Source: Streptomyces sp. Je 1-332 (GTDB lineage: Bacteria > Actinomycetota > Actinomycetes > Streptomycetales > Streptomycetaceae). Taken from it: DNA of 64,000 nucleotides. The notes beneath the pieces are model-generated. The model did no database searches and had not been told where the DNA came from. It worked only from the letters and a program-made list of their open reading frames with translations. Positions 26,047-34,871 of this stretch are shown here, piece by piece (position 1 is the first letter of the stretch; the number at the start of each line of letters is the position of its first letter). Location of the stretch: contig NZ_CP160402.1 in NCBI RefSeq assembly GCF_040730185.1, positions 5,518,001-5,582,000 on the forward strand, given 5' to 3'. The position numbers were made by a program, and so were the translations under genes.

Positions 26047-26985
26047 CTACGCCAGGAGGCCCGAGCTCTTCCACAGCCGCCGTCCCGCGCCCCGCAGCAC
26101 CCCGATGTCGTCCAGGAAGTCCGTCAGACGCTTGGCTCCCGTCTGCATGATCTCGCGGCGGTGGGCGCTCGCCTTGACCTGGGCCATGGCCTCGCGCTTG
26201 TCCAGGCCGACGTTCGTGTAGACCTCGGGGTTGATGAAGGCGATGGAGAAGACGCGGGCGAACTCGCCGGAGGTGAGGCGGGTGAACTCCTGGGACCAGC
26301 GCGGCGCCGTCACCATCTGACGCCGCAGCTCCTCACGGGCGTACCGCACATGGCGCGCCTCCTCCACGACGTGGATCCGCGTGACGCCGCGCACCAGCGT
26401 CTGGACGCGCTCGTCCGGGAACGTCAGGCGCTGCATCCAGTCGAGGATCTCCTCGCCGAGCAGCGTCGCCGTGAACGAACCGGGCGTCGTCGAGATGGTC
26501 TTGAAGAGCCGGCCGAGGTTCCGGTGCACGGTGCTGACCGGGTAGTACGGCGTGTCCCCGCGCGTGATCAGGCGCGCGAACATCTTCGAGTGCCGGCACT
26601 CGTCCTCGATCTCGGTCAGGGCATACCGCACGTGCGCGCTCGTCGCCGGCTTGTCGTAGACGTGCCGTACGAGCAGCTGCATCAGGATCAGCTCGAACCA
26701 GATGCCGAGCGAGGCGAGCGCGGCGGCCTCGTGCTGGGAGAGCGCGATGCGCTGCTCCTCGCTCATCCGCCGCCACATCGGCGTGCCGTACAGGGAGAGC
26801 AGCTCCGGGGGCCAGAACCACTTGCCCTCCTCGAAGGGCGCCTCCCAGTCCAGCTCCTTGTCGGGGTCGAAGGAGTGCTTGGCGGAGGAGTCGAGCAGCC
26901 GCTCGGCCACCTGCTCCCGGTCCTTGAGCGCTCCGAGCGCGTCCCGCAGCCCTTCGATCGCCGCGTCCTGCGTGCTGGTCGTCAT
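26047..26985 (-). CDS. AurF-like di-iron oxygenase
   Basis: 312 residues from the ATG at 26985. The metal ligands of the AurF (p-aminobenzoate N-oxygenase) family are visible in order: EIEDECRHSKMF, LGEEILDWM and VVEEARHVRYA. AurF-type enzymes oxygenate aromatic amines with a di-iron centre; many homologues in Streptomyces have unknown substrates. The gene is not in a biosynthetic cluster here; it is next to a TetR regulator and divergent from another di-iron protein. Confidence 0.85.
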   Translation of the reverse strand: MTTSTQDAAIEGLRDALGALKDREQVAERLLDSSAKHSFDPDKELDWEAPFEEGKWFWPPELLSLYGTPMWRRMSEEQRIALSQHEAAALASLGIWFELILMQLLVRHVYDKPATSAHVRYALTEIEDECRHSKMFARLITRGDTPYYPVSTVHRNLGRLFKTISTTPGSFTATLLGEEILDWMQRLTFPDERVQTLVRGVTRIHVVEEARHVRYAREELRRQMVTAPRWSQEFTRLTSGEFARVFSIAFINPEVYTNVGLDKREAMAQVKASAHRREIMQTGAKRLTDFLDDIGVLRGAGRRLWKSSGLLA

Positions 26986-27047
26986 GACTCTGCCCCTGCC
27001 TCGTCGTCACAGTTACCGGCGGTCACGACTTATGAGACTGCCTGTCA

Positions 27048-27068
27048 GCAAGGGCGTCAATCCCTTGC
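27048..27068. promoter_or_regulatory. Inverted repeat between the two di-iron genes
   Basis: GCAAGGG (27048-27054) and CCCTTGC (27062-27068) are perfect 7-bp arms with a 7-nt spacer, 62 nt before the AurF-like start and 103 nt before the R2-like start. The size suits a TetR dimer, and the neighbouring TetR protein is the obvious candidate. Confidence 0.5.
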
Positions 27069-27170
27069 GCACGACTTGTTGACCCGACGTCTACGACCGT
27101 GTGAGCCTGCCAACTACCAATCGGTACAAGCGATTACGGAGCGTCCCGGGTCAATTCTTAGGAGCCGTCA

Positions 27171-28277
27171 GTGTCCACGCACGAGCTGTACACGAACCCC
27201 CCGGACCAGACCATCTGGCAGATACCGGCGAACGGCGCGGCCCGCTTCAGCTGGGAGTACGACGAGGGCCGCGCCCGGCTGCTCGCCCTCTACCAGAAGG
27301 GCAAGGACAAGCAGTGGGACGGGGCCAAGCGCATCGCCTGGGACCTGGAGGTCGACCCGTACGACCCCCTGGGCACCCCCGACGAGTCCCTCTCCCTCTA
27401 CGGCACCCGTCACTGGGCGAAGATGACGGAGCGGGACAAGGGTGAGCTGCGCAAGCACTACGCCTCCTGGCAGTTCAGCCAGTTCCTGCACGGTGAGCAG
27501 GGCGCGATGGTGTGTGCGGCGCGCATCGTGGAGTCCGTCCCCGACCTGGACGCCAAGTTCTACTCCGCGACCCAGACCATGGACGAGGCGCGGCACGCGG
27601 AGGTCTACGGCCGTTTCCTGCACGACAAGATCGGCATGCTCTACCCGATCAACGACAACCTCCAGTCGCTGCTCGGCGACACCCTGCGCGACTCCCGCTG
27701 GGACATGCCCTACCTCGGCATGCAGGTCCTGATCGAGGGGCTGGCCCTCGCCGCCTTCGGCATGATCCGCGACACGACGGACAAGCCGCTGCCCAAGCAG
27801 ATCCTCGCCTACGTCATGCAGGACGAGGCCCGGCACGTGGCCTTCGGCCGCATGGCCCTGCGGGACTACTACAAGCACCTCTCCGACGCGGAACTGCGCG
27901 AGCGCGAGGAATTCGTCATCGAGGGCTGCTACTTGATGCGCGACCGCCTGCGCGGCGTCGAGGTCCTGGAGAACTTCGGCATCCCGAAGGCGGAGGCCGA
28001 GGAGTGCAGCGAGAACTCCGAATTCCTCGCCCTGTTCCGGCAGTTGCTCTTCAGCCGCATCGTCCCGTGCGTCAAGGACATCGGCCTGTGGGGCAAGCGC
28101 CTCCAGGAGGCGTACGTCGACATGGGCGTCTTCGAGATGGGCAACGCCAACCTCGACCAGCTGATGGCCCAGGACGAGGAGATCGCCGAGAAACTGGACG
28201 CGGAGCGGTTCGCGGCGGAGGAGGGCGAGCGGGTGGCGGAGGTGGCGGACATGATCGCCGCCGGCGAAGGGCAGTAG
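27171..28277 (+). CDS. Ferritin-like/R2-like di-iron protein
   Basis: 368 residues from a GTG at 27171, with AGGAG 6 nt upstream. Two di-iron motif pairs fit the R2/ferritin-like fold: an early Glu in FLHGEQGAM with MDEARHAEVYG, and a second Glu in VLIEGLALA with QDEARHVAFG. Length is close to class Ib R2 proteins but no R1 gene is near and the C-terminal tail is acidic (VADMIAAGEGQ). Oxidase or oxygenase activity is likely; the substrate is not evident. Confidence 0.82.
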   Translation: MSTHELYTNPPDQTIWQIPANGAARFSWEYDEGRARLLALYQKGKDKQWDGAKRIAWDLEVDPYDPLGTPDESLSLYGTRHWAKMTERDKGELRKHYASWQFSQFLHGEQGAMVCAARIVESVPDLDAKFYSATQTMDEARHAEVYGRFLHDKIGMLYPINDNLQSLLGDTLRDSRWDMPYLGMQVLIEGLALAAFGMIRDTTDKPLPKQILAYVMQDEARHVAFGRMALRDYYKHLSDAELREREEFVIEGCYLMRDRLRGVEVLENFGIPKAEAEECSENSEFLALFRQLLFSRIVPCVKDIGLWGKRLQEAYVDMGVFEMGNANLDQLMAQDEEIAEKLDAERFAAEEGERVAEVADMIAAGEGQ

Positions 28278-28311
28278 CACTGGCGGGCCCCGGCCGGGGC
28301 CCGCCAGTGCT
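28276..28311. terminator. Perfect 36-nt palindrome, bidirectional terminator
   Basis: AGCACTGGCGGGCCCCGG (28276-28293) is followed by its exact complement (28294-28311), giving an uninterrupted 18-bp stem. It starts inside the TAG stop of the R2-like gene and ends 4 nt before the stop of the convergent PBP gene. Confidence 0.85.
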
Positions 28312-28315
28312 CACC

Positions 28316-29776
28316 TCAGGACCCCCCAAGCACCGCCTCCATCACCGCCCTGGCGATCGGTGCCGCGCTGCCGCCGCCGCTGATGTCGCCCCGGTCCGCC
28401 GCCGCGTCCTCCACCACCACCGCCACCGCCACCGACGGTTGTGCCTCGCCGGACTTCTGGGCCCAGGAGATGAACCACGCGTACGGCGTGCCGGAGTTGT
28501 CGATGCCGTGCTGGGCCGTGCCCGTCTTGCCGCCCACCGTCACGCCGGGGATCGCCGCGTTGCCGCCCGTGCCCTCCTCGACCACGCCGGTCATCATCTC
28601 CCGCAGCTGCATGGCCGTGGCCGGGTTCATCGCCTGGTGGAGGGAGCTGGTGCCGGTGTTGCGCACCACGTCGCCGTCGTCCGTCGTGGTCTCGTCCACC
28701 AGGTTCGGGGACTGCACCTGCCCGCCGTTGGCCACCGCCGCCGAGACCATCGCCATCTGCAGGGGCGTCGCCCTCGTGTCGTACTGGCCGATGGCGGAGA
28801 GCGCCAGCTGCGCCTTGTCCATCGAGGTGTCGAAGTTGCTCGCCGCTACCGCCGACGGGATCTTCAGGCCGCTGTCGTTGAAGCCGAAGTTCCGCGCCGT
28901 GCCCAGCATGTCGTCCAGGCCGGTGTCCGCGCCCAGCTTGGCGAAGACCGTGTTGCAGGACCACTCGAAGGCGTAGCGGAGGGTCGCGTTCGTGCAGCCC
29001 TCGACCTCGTTCGTCAGCTCCGTGCTCGTGCCGGGCAGCGTGTAGGGGTTGGGGGACTTCGTGGCGGCGTCAAGGTCCGTGACCGTCCCGGCGTCCAGCG
29101 CCGCCGCCGCCGTCACCACCTTGAACGTCGAACCGGGCGGGTACGTCTGGCGGATCGCCCGGTTCAGCATGGGTTTGTCGGCGCTGCCGTTCAGCGCCGT
29201 CCAGGACTTCGCCACCGACCCGCTGGTGCCCGAAAGACGCTCGGGATCGTACGAGGGGGTGCTGACCAGGGCGAGGATCTTCCCGGTCGACGGCTCGATC
29301 GCGGCGACCGCGCCCTTCTTGCCGTCGAGCCCGGCGTACGCGGCCTGCTGAGCCGCCGCCTTGATGGTGGTCCGCACCATGCCGCCGGGGTTCTGCGCGC
29401 GGCTGACGTCGTTCCACAGGGGGAGCGGGGCGAGCATCGGGTCGGTGCCGGAGAGGATGTCGTCCTCGGCGTTCTCCACGAGGGTCGTGCCGTAGACCTG
29501 CGAGGCGTACCCGGTCACCGGGGCGTACAACGGCCCGTTCTTGTACGTCCGTTCGTAGCGGAGCTGCTCCCCGGTGTCCTTGGAGCCGGTGACCGGGCGG
29601 CCGTCGACCAGGATGTCGCCGCGCGGCTGCCCGAAGCGGACGATGGCCTGGCGGCGGTTGGCGGGGTTCTCGTCGAAGTGCTCGGCCTGGACGACCTGGA
29701 CGCGGGTCGCGTTCACGAGCAGGGCGATCAGGAGCAGCGCGCAGAACGCGGCGGCATGCCGGATGTACCTGGTCAC
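28316..29776 (-). CDS. Class B penicillin-binding protein (PbpA-like transpeptidase)
   Basis: 486 residues, ATG at 29776 overlapping the upstream ftsW/rodA-like gene by 4 nt. One N-terminal membrane anchor (about 8-27), a dimerisation region and a transpeptidase domain with active-site Ser in GSTFKV, SCN in WSCNTVF and KTGTA near the C-terminus. It is shorter than FtsI/PBP2 because it lacks the long N-terminal module, as in actinobacterial PbpA. It cross-links peptidoglycan with the SEDS partner next door; such pairs act in polar growth or sporulation septa. Confidence 0.92.
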   Translation of the reverse strand: MTRYIRHAAAFCALLLIALLVNATRVQVVQAEHFDENPANRRQAIVRFGQPRGDILVDGRPVTGSKDTGEQLRYERTYKNGPLYAPVTGYASQVYGTTLVENAEDDILSGTDPMLAPLPLWNDVSRAQNPGGMVRTTIKAAAQQAAYAGLDGKKGAVAAIEPSTGKILALVSTPSYDPERLSGTSGSVAKSWTALNGSADKPMLNRAIRQTYPPGSTFKVVTAAAALDAGTVTDLDAATKSPNPYTLPGTSTELTNEVEGCTNATLRYAFEWSCNTVFAKLGADTGLDDMLGTARNFGFNDSGLKIPSAVAASNFDTSMDKAQLALSAIGQYDTRATPLQMAMVSAAVANGGQVQSPNLVDETTTDDGDVVRNTGTSSLHQAMNPATAMQLREMMTGVVEEGTGGNAAIPGVTVGGKTGTAQHGIDNSGTPYAWFISWAQKSGEAQPSVAVAVVVEDAAADRGDISGGGSAAPIARAVMEAVLGGS

Positions 29777-31137
29777 GCGTCCTCCCCGAGGGGGTCGACC
29801 GGCTGACTGCGCGCCGAGTCGCTGACCCGGATGAGCAGCGCCACGATGATCCAGTTGGTGACGACCGACGAACCGCCCTGCGCCAGGAAGGGCATCGCCA
29901 TGCCGGTCAGCGGAATGAGCCCGGTCACGCCGCCCGCGATCACGAACACCTGGAGCGCGACGATCGAGGCGAGCCCGACCGCGAGGAGCCGCCCGAAGGC
30001 GTCCCGCAGCGCGAGCCCCGCCCTGAAGCCGCGCTCCACCAGCAGCGCGTACAACAAGAAGATCGCGGCGAGGCCCGCGAGTCCCAGCTCCTCGCCGGCC
30101 GTCGCCAGGATGAAGTCGGACTTGGCGGCGAAGCCGATGAGGATGGAGTGCCCGAGCCCGAGCCCGGTCCCGAGCATCCCGCCGGCCGCGAACGCGAAGA
30201 GCGACTGGGCCAGTTGGTTCGGCCCCTCACCCGCGTCGATGGAGGCGAAGGGGTGCAGCCAGTCCTCGACGCGGCTGTGCACGTGGGGTTCGAGCGAGCC
30301 GACGGTGTACGCCCCGATCCCGGCGAGCACCAGGCCGACCGCGATCCAGCCGGTGCGCCCCGTCGCGACGTACAGCAGGATCAAGAAGAGGCCGAAGAAG
30401 AGCAGCGAGGTGCCGAGGTCCCGTTCGAGGACCAGGACCCCGACGCTCAGGAGCCAGATCGCGACGATCGGGCCGAGCACGCGTCCGGTCGGCAGCTGGA
30501 GCTTCGTCAGCTTCCAGACCGTACGGCCGGTGTAGGCGAGGGCGTTGCGGTTGGCGGAGAGATAGCTGGCGAAGAAGATCGCGAGCAGGATCTTGGCGAA
30601 CTCGCCGGGCTGGATGGAGAATCCGCCGATCCTGATCCAGATCCGGGCGCCGTTCACGGCCGGGAAGAAGATCGGCACGATCATGAGGACCAGCGCGGCG
30701 ACGACGCAGATGTACGCGTACCGCTGGAGCACCCGGTGGTCGCGCAGGAAGACCACGACGCCGATGAAGAGCGCCACGCCGACGGTGGACCAGATGAGTT
30801 GCGTGGGCGCTGCCTCGTCGCCGGGGGTCTCCAGGTCGAGCCGGTAGATCAGGACGAGGCCCAGCCCGTTGAGGAGCACCGCGATCGGCAGGAGCAGCGG
30901 ATCGGCGAAGGGCGCGCGGAAGCGGACCGCGAGGTGCGCCACGAGCGCGAGCACGCCGAGCCCGGCGCCGTAACCGGCGGCGCCGGGCGGGACGGTGCCG
31001 TTCTTGGCGAGGCCGACGTCGCAGTAGCCGTAGACCGAGAGCAGGACGGCCACGACGATCAGGGCGACCTCGGTGCCACGGCGCCGGGGCACGCGAACAG
31101 CGGGAACGGAAGGGGGCGCCGCTGCTGTTCGGGTCAT
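29773..31137 (-). CDS. FtsW/RodA/SpoVE-family (SEDS) peptidoglycan glycosyltransferase
   Basis: 454 residues with about ten membrane segments. SEDS motifs are visible: WIRIGGFSIQPGEFAKI (conserved PGEFAK), LERDLGTSLLFF (conserved Asp after Arg), and MAMPFLAQGGSSVVTNW near the end. It polymerises glycan strands from lipid II, together with the downstream PBP, with which it overlaps by 4 nt. Start at the ATG at 31137. Confidence 0.93.
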   Translation of the reverse strand: MTRTAAAPPSVPAVRVPRRRGTEVALIVVAVLLSVYGYCDVGLAKNGTVPPGAAGYGAGLGVLALVAHLAVRFRAPFADPLLLPIAVLLNGLGLVLIYRLDLETPGDEAAPTQLIWSTVGVALFIGVVVFLRDHRVLQRYAYICVVAALVLMIVPIFFPAVNGARIWIRIGGFSIQPGEFAKILLAIFFASYLSANRNALAYTGRTVWKLTKLQLPTGRVLGPIVAIWLLSVGVLVLERDLGTSLLFFGLFLILLYVATGRTGWIAVGLVLAGIGAYTVGSLEPHVHSRVEDWLHPFASIDAGEGPNQLAQSLFAFAAGGMLGTGLGLGHSILIGFAAKSDFILATAGEELGLAGLAAIFLLYALLVERGFRAGLALRDAFGRLLAVGLASIVALQVFVIAGGVTGLIPLTGMAMPFLAQGGSSVVTNWIIVALLIRVSDSARSQPVDPLGEDA

Positions 31138-31199
31138 GCCCGGAACGTAGCAAGCGATAGGCCCCCATGTCCGTTTATGTCACCCGTGCTTGTGGTGCG

Positions 31200-31562
31200 T
31201 CAGCACCAGCGCGGCGCGGGCCCGATGTTCGAGATGTAGTGCGCGGCGCCCCATGCCCAGGTGCCGTTGGTGAGCAGGTACCAGCGGTTGTTGCCGGACA
31301 CATGGTCACCGGTCGTCTTGCAGTAGATCGAGACGACCTTGCCGTACGGAACGCTGCGGATCACCTTGCTGCCCCGGTGCGGGGAGGTGCGCAGCAGCAG
31401 TCCGCCCTTGGCGATGACGCGCCCCTTGTAGACGCGCGGGTGGCTGTTGGTGTCGCTGTCGCCGGCCGCGACGGCCGGGCCGGTGAGGGTGAGGGCGGCG
31501 AGCGCGCTGCCGGCGGCCAGTATGCCGAGCCGGGCGGTGGCGGAGGTGGGCCGAAGGGACAC
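31200..31562 (-). CDS. Small secreted SH3b-type protein
   Basis: 120 residues from the ATG at 31562. Signal peptide (hydrophobic core about 12-30, cleavage near AVAAG), then an SH3-like segment: GLLLRTSPHRGSKVIRSVPYGKVVSIYCKTTGD and NRWYLLTNGTWAWGAAHYI. Two cysteines (in IYCKT and at the C-terminus) may form a disulfide. SH3b domains often bind cell wall. It is 62 nt upstream of the SEDS-PBP pair on the same strand and might act at the wall with them. Confidence 0.8.
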   Translation of the reverse strand: MSLRPTSATARLGILAAGSALAALTLTGPAVAAGDSDTNSHPRVYKGRVIAKGGLLLRTSPHRGSKVIRSVPYGKVVSIYCKTTGDHVSGNNRWYLLTNGTWAWGAAHYISNIGPAPRWC

Positions 31563-31692
31563 GGGGACTCCTCTGGGGACGAGGGCGGATGTGATGCGGC
31601 CTCAGGCCCCGGGAACGAGGGGGATAGGCCGCAATTCACACTAAAATCCGCACGCTGGGCACGCAAAAGGTCACACGGCGTCAAACCGCCCG

Positions 31693-32994
31693 TCAGACCG
31701 TCCCGTCGGCGCCCCTGACACCGTTCCCCGCGCACTCCTCGTACGGCAGCGTCAGCGTCGCCACCGCGCCTCCGTCGGCCGCGTTGGTGAACGTGAGCTG
31801 CGCTCCGAGGACCGCCGTCTGGCCCAACGCGATCGTCAGACCGAGGCCGTGGCCCCTGGTCGTCCCCTCGGTGCGGAACCGCTGCGGCCCGTGTTCCACC
31901 AGGTAGTCGGGGTATCCGTCGCCGTGGTCGCGCACCGTGACCACGGGCCCGTCGACGGTCAGCACGATGGGCCGCCGCCCGTGCTTGTCCGCGTTGGCGA
32001 TGAGATTCCCGAGCACCCGCTCGAGACGACGCCGGTCGGTCTCCACGCAGACATCGGTGACGACGACCAGCTCGGCGTCGACTCCCGAACCCCGCACGGC
32101 GCGCTCGGCCAACGGGGCGAGATGGTGGTCGTCCAGGTCCACGCGCTCGCTCTTCGCGTCGAGCCGGGAGATCTCCAGGAGGTCCTCGGTGAGGGTCCGC
32201 AGCGCGGCGACCCGGTCGCGCACCAGCTCGGTCGGGCGGCCGGGCGGCAGCAGCTCCGCCGCCGCGTGCAGACCCGTCAGCGGCGTACGCAGCTCGTGCG
32301 CCACGTCCGCGGTGAACCGCTGCTCGCTCTGGAGCTTGCCCTGCATCGAGGACGCCATCGTGTCGAGCGCCCCGGAGACCGCGGCCACCTCGTCCTGATG
32401 GCGCGAGGGTTCGCGGGTGCGCGGGTCGTTCACGCGGGCGTCCAGGTCACCGGCGCTGATCCGGCGGGCCACCGTCGCCGTCTGATGCAGGCGCCGCGTC
32501 ACGCGCGTCACGGAGAACGCCCCGAGCAGCAGCGTCGCCCCGATCGCGAGCACCGAGGAACCGAGGATCGCCCGGTCGAGTCCGTCGATGGTGCGGGCAC
32601 CCTGGGCGTAGTCGACCCGTACGGCGATGGCGCGCCGTTCCGCGGCGGGCCCCGCCGCCCACATCGTCGGCCGGGAGTCCTGCGCGGCGACCATCGTGCC
32701 GCGCTCCCCGTCCACCGCGAGCTTCCGCAGCTGTTCGGGAAGGCCCGCCGGATCGATCGCCGCGCCGGGACCGAGCTCGTCGCCCGCTTCGAACGCCGCG
32801 GTGGCGTCGTCGAGCCGGGTGAGGGCGTGATCGCGGGCCTGGCCCACCGTCTGGTTGGTCACCGAGACGTGCACGAGCGCGCCGAGCAGCGCGGCGAGCG
32901 CGCAGCACATGACGGTGATGAAGACAGCGGCCTTCCAGGTCAGGGTCGCCGTCCAGGCGGGGAGTCGCGGCCCGTGCGGCAGCCGGTGGCTCAT
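31693..32994 (-). CDS. CseC-like sensor histidine kinase without adjacent regulator
   Basis: 433 residues, ATG at 32994 overlapping the upstream lipoprotein gene by 4 nt. Membrane segments at about 22-46 and 140-165 enclose an extracellular loop of about 90 residues. HAMP, then H-box VAHELRTPLTG, N-box NLIANADKHG, and RGHGLGLTIALG of the HATPase. The arrangement of lipoprotein plus kinase is like CseA-CseC of the sigma-E envelope-stress system, but no response regulator gene is in the visible neighbourhood. Confidence 0.9.
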   Translation of the reverse strand: MSHRLPHGPRLPAWTATLTWKAAVFITVMCCALAALLGALVHVSVTNQTVGQARDHALTRLDDATAAFEAGDELGPGAAIDPAGLPEQLRKLAVDGERGTMVAAQDSRPTMWAAGPAAERRAIAVRVDYAQGARTIDGLDRAILGSSVLAIGATLLLGAFSVTRVTRRLHQTATVARRISAGDLDARVNDPRTREPSRHQDEVAAVSGALDTMASSMQGKLQSEQRFTADVAHELRTPLTGLHAAAELLPPGRPTELVRDRVAALRTLTEDLLEISRLDAKSERVDLDDHHLAPLAERAVRGSGVDAELVVVTDVCVETDRRRLERVLGNLIANADKHGRRPIVLTVDGPVVTVRDHGDGYPDYLVEHGPQRFRTEGTTRGHGLGLTIALGQTAVLGAQLTFTNAADGGAVATLTLPYEECAGNGVRGADGTV

Positions 32995-33746
32995 CGGCTG
33001 TCACTCGGGGTCGGGAGGGGGCGCGCGCTCGCCGCGGGCTCGGGCTTGCGCGACGGCTTCCTCTTCGGCGCGTTCGGGGAGCGCACGATCTCGTCGGTCG
33101 TCGGCAGCATGGTCTTCTGGTGGGCGTCCCAGGACCAGACGGTGCGGTACTCGTACCCCTGCATGCCGGAGACGGCCCGGACGATCACCTCATGACCGGC
33201 CAGCTCGACACCGAGCACCGCGTCCCCCATCTCCATGATCTGCGTCAGCTGCCGCTTCTCCACGGCGTAGGCGCGAATGTCCAGATTCTCGGCGTGCCCC
33301 TCGGCCAGCCGGATACCGACGATGAGGTCGTCCTCGCCGTCACCGGTGAGGTCCCGGTAGTAGGCGTTCAGGACGGGGCACTCGCCGTCGCCGCCCTCGC
33401 GGGTGTCGCACTTTGCCAGCTGCTCGGCCGTCTCTTTGTAGACCGCGTCCGAACGGCTGTACATCCCCGGGTTCTCGTCGAAGTCCGCCTTGGCGACGGC
33501 CACCGGATTCGCCTTGTGCAGGTCCCCGCCCGGTACGTCGACGCCCTTGACCGGCAGGCTCTCTATCGTGCCGTAGTCCTCGGCGGGCGCCGACGGGGGC
33601 GGCAGCTTCGGCCACAGACGCGTGGGCGCCTGGGCGTCGGGCGTGGATCCCGCCCCGCGCAGGCCGCCGGGGTCGCCGCAGCCGCCGGCCAGCAGGGCGG
33701 CGGACAGGACGAGTCCTGCGGTGAGCGCGAGACGGCTCCGGTGCAC
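32991..33746 (-). CDS. Lipoprotein coupled to the kinase
   Basis: 251 residues from the ATG at 33746. The lipobox LLAGGC (Cys at about residue 23) marks a lipoprotein. A Pro-rich linker is followed by a domain with NAYYRDLTGDGEDDLIVGI, a calcium-binding/FG-GAP-like acidic loop, and strands that suggest a beta fold; the tail is basic and Pro-rich. It overlaps the kinase gene, so the two probably form one envelope-sensing unit. No family name assigned. Confidence 0.8.
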   Translation of the reverse strand: MHRSRLALTAGLVLSAALLAGGCGDPGGLRGAGSTPDAQAPTRLWPKLPPPSAPAEDYGTIESLPVKGVDVPGGDLHKANPVAVAKADFDENPGMYSRSDAVYKETAEQLAKCDTREGGDGECPVLNAYYRDLTGDGEDDLIVGIRLAEGHAENLDIRAYAVEKRQLTQIMEMGDAVLGVELAGHEVIVRAVSGMQGYEYRTVWSWDAHQKTMLPTTDEIVRSPNAPKRKPSRKPEPAASARPLPTPSDSR

Positions 33747-33848
33747 TGCACTCCTGCCTGCCGGTGGAGCGGACCCGTGGGCTGCTCGGCTGCGGCGCGA
33801 GGTTCGGTTGCGGCGCCGCGGGGTCCGGGTCCCGTTGCCCGGGGCCGG

Positions 33849-34520
33849 CTACGGCGCGAGGTCGGCGTAGAGAATGATGTTGTCGGTGCGGTGACCGTCC
33901 TTGATCGGCCCGCCACAGGTCAGCAGGCGCAGCTCGGGCCGGTCGGTCGCCCCGTACACCTTATGGGTGGGGAAGTTCTTTTTGTCGACCTGTTCGATCT
34001 CGCGCACCTTGAACGTCGCGGTACTCCCGTCCGCTCGCGGCACCTCGATCGTGTCCCCCATTCTCACCTTCGCCACGTTCTTCATCAGCGCGGGCCCCTT
34101 CACGGTGTCGTAGTGCGCCACCAGGACGGCCGCCCCCTTCTCGCCGGGGGTCACACCACCGGTCCACCAGCCCGGCTCGTCCGCCTTGTCGACGGGCGGC
34201 ACTTCGAGCGCGTCGTCCGCGCCCACAGCGAGGTCGAGCATCGACTTCGCATCGACGCCGGCCGCCGGTATTCGCAGGCCCGTCGGCCGGGACTTGCCCA
34301 TCGGGGTGTTCGGCTCGGCCGCCGGGGATGCCGTGGCGTTGTTGACCTTGACGTCGGGCGCGGGGTCCTTGCCGGAGCCCTGGCCGCAGGCGATCAGGCC
34401 GATGCCGAGGGCGACGGTGAGCGTGGCGGCCGCGGCGATGCGGGTGGTGTGGCGATGCCTTACGGGGGCGGGCTCTGGGGCGGGGGTGGGCTCGGGCGCT
34501 TGTTCGGTGGGCGTGCTCAC
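33849..34520 (-). CDS. Class F sortase-like protein
   Basis: 223 residues from the ATG at 34520. A Pro/Glu-rich N-terminus precedes a membrane anchor (about 28-45) and the sortase domain: RPTGLRIPAAGVDA, VLVAHYDTVKGPA (catalytic His), LRLLTCGGPIKDGH (catalytic Cys) and RTDNIILYA (the Arg region). Class F sortases of actinobacteria are membrane-bound; substrates and sorting motifs are poorly known. It lies 33 nt after a small exported protein gene, probably an operon. Confidence 0.88.
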   Translation of the reverse strand: MSTPTEQAPEPTPAPEPAPVRHRHTTRIAAAATLTVALGIGLIACGQGSGKDPAPDVKVNNATASPAAEPNTPMGKSRPTGLRIPAAGVDAKSMLDLAVGADDALEVPPVDKADEPGWWTGGVTPGEKGAAVLVAHYDTVKGPALMKNVAKVRMGDTIEVPRADGSTATFKVREIEQVDKKNFPTHKVYGATDRPELRLLTCGGPIKDGHRTDNIILYADLAP

Positions 34521-34553
34521 GGCGGCTCCTGCGGGGTGCGTGGGGGAGGGGGC

Positions 34554-34871
34554 TCAAGCGTCGGTGCGGCCGCGGCGCAGCATCGCGTACCCGAGACCGG
34601 CCGCACCGCTCGCCGCCATGGCACCACCGACGGCGATGAACACCGGGTCGCCGCTGTGGAACCCCTCGGTGCCGGCCTTGACGCCGCCTTCGGGGGTGTG
34701 GGTGCCGGGGGCGGCCGGCGCCACCGTCCGCGTGCTCTCCGTGCTGTTCGTGCTCTCCGCCTGTGTGGGCGTGTCCGCGACGGCGGCCGCGGCGGGCATG
34801 AGGAGCGCGCCGCCGATGGTGGCGGTCACGGCGGCGGAACGGAGGAGGAGGGTGCGGGGGTGGGTGCTCAT
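34554..34871 (-). CDS. Small exported protein paired with the sortase
   Basis: 105 residues from the ATG at 34871. Signal peptide (about 10-32, cleavage near AVADT), a Thr/Ser/Pro-rich stretch, then a C-terminal membrane helix (PVFIAVGGAMAASGAAGLGYAML) and RRGR at the end. This resembles sortase-substrate topology (hydrophobic helix plus positive tail), but I see no clear LPxTG-like motif; TPEGG precedes the helix. Such small proteins are commonly next to class F sortases. Confidence 0.75.
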   Translation of the reverse strand: MSTHPRTLLLRSAAVTATIGGALLMPAAAAVADTPTQAESTNSTESTRTVAPAAPGTHTPEGGVKAGTEGFHSGDPVFIAVGGAMAASGAAGLGYAMLRRGRTDA

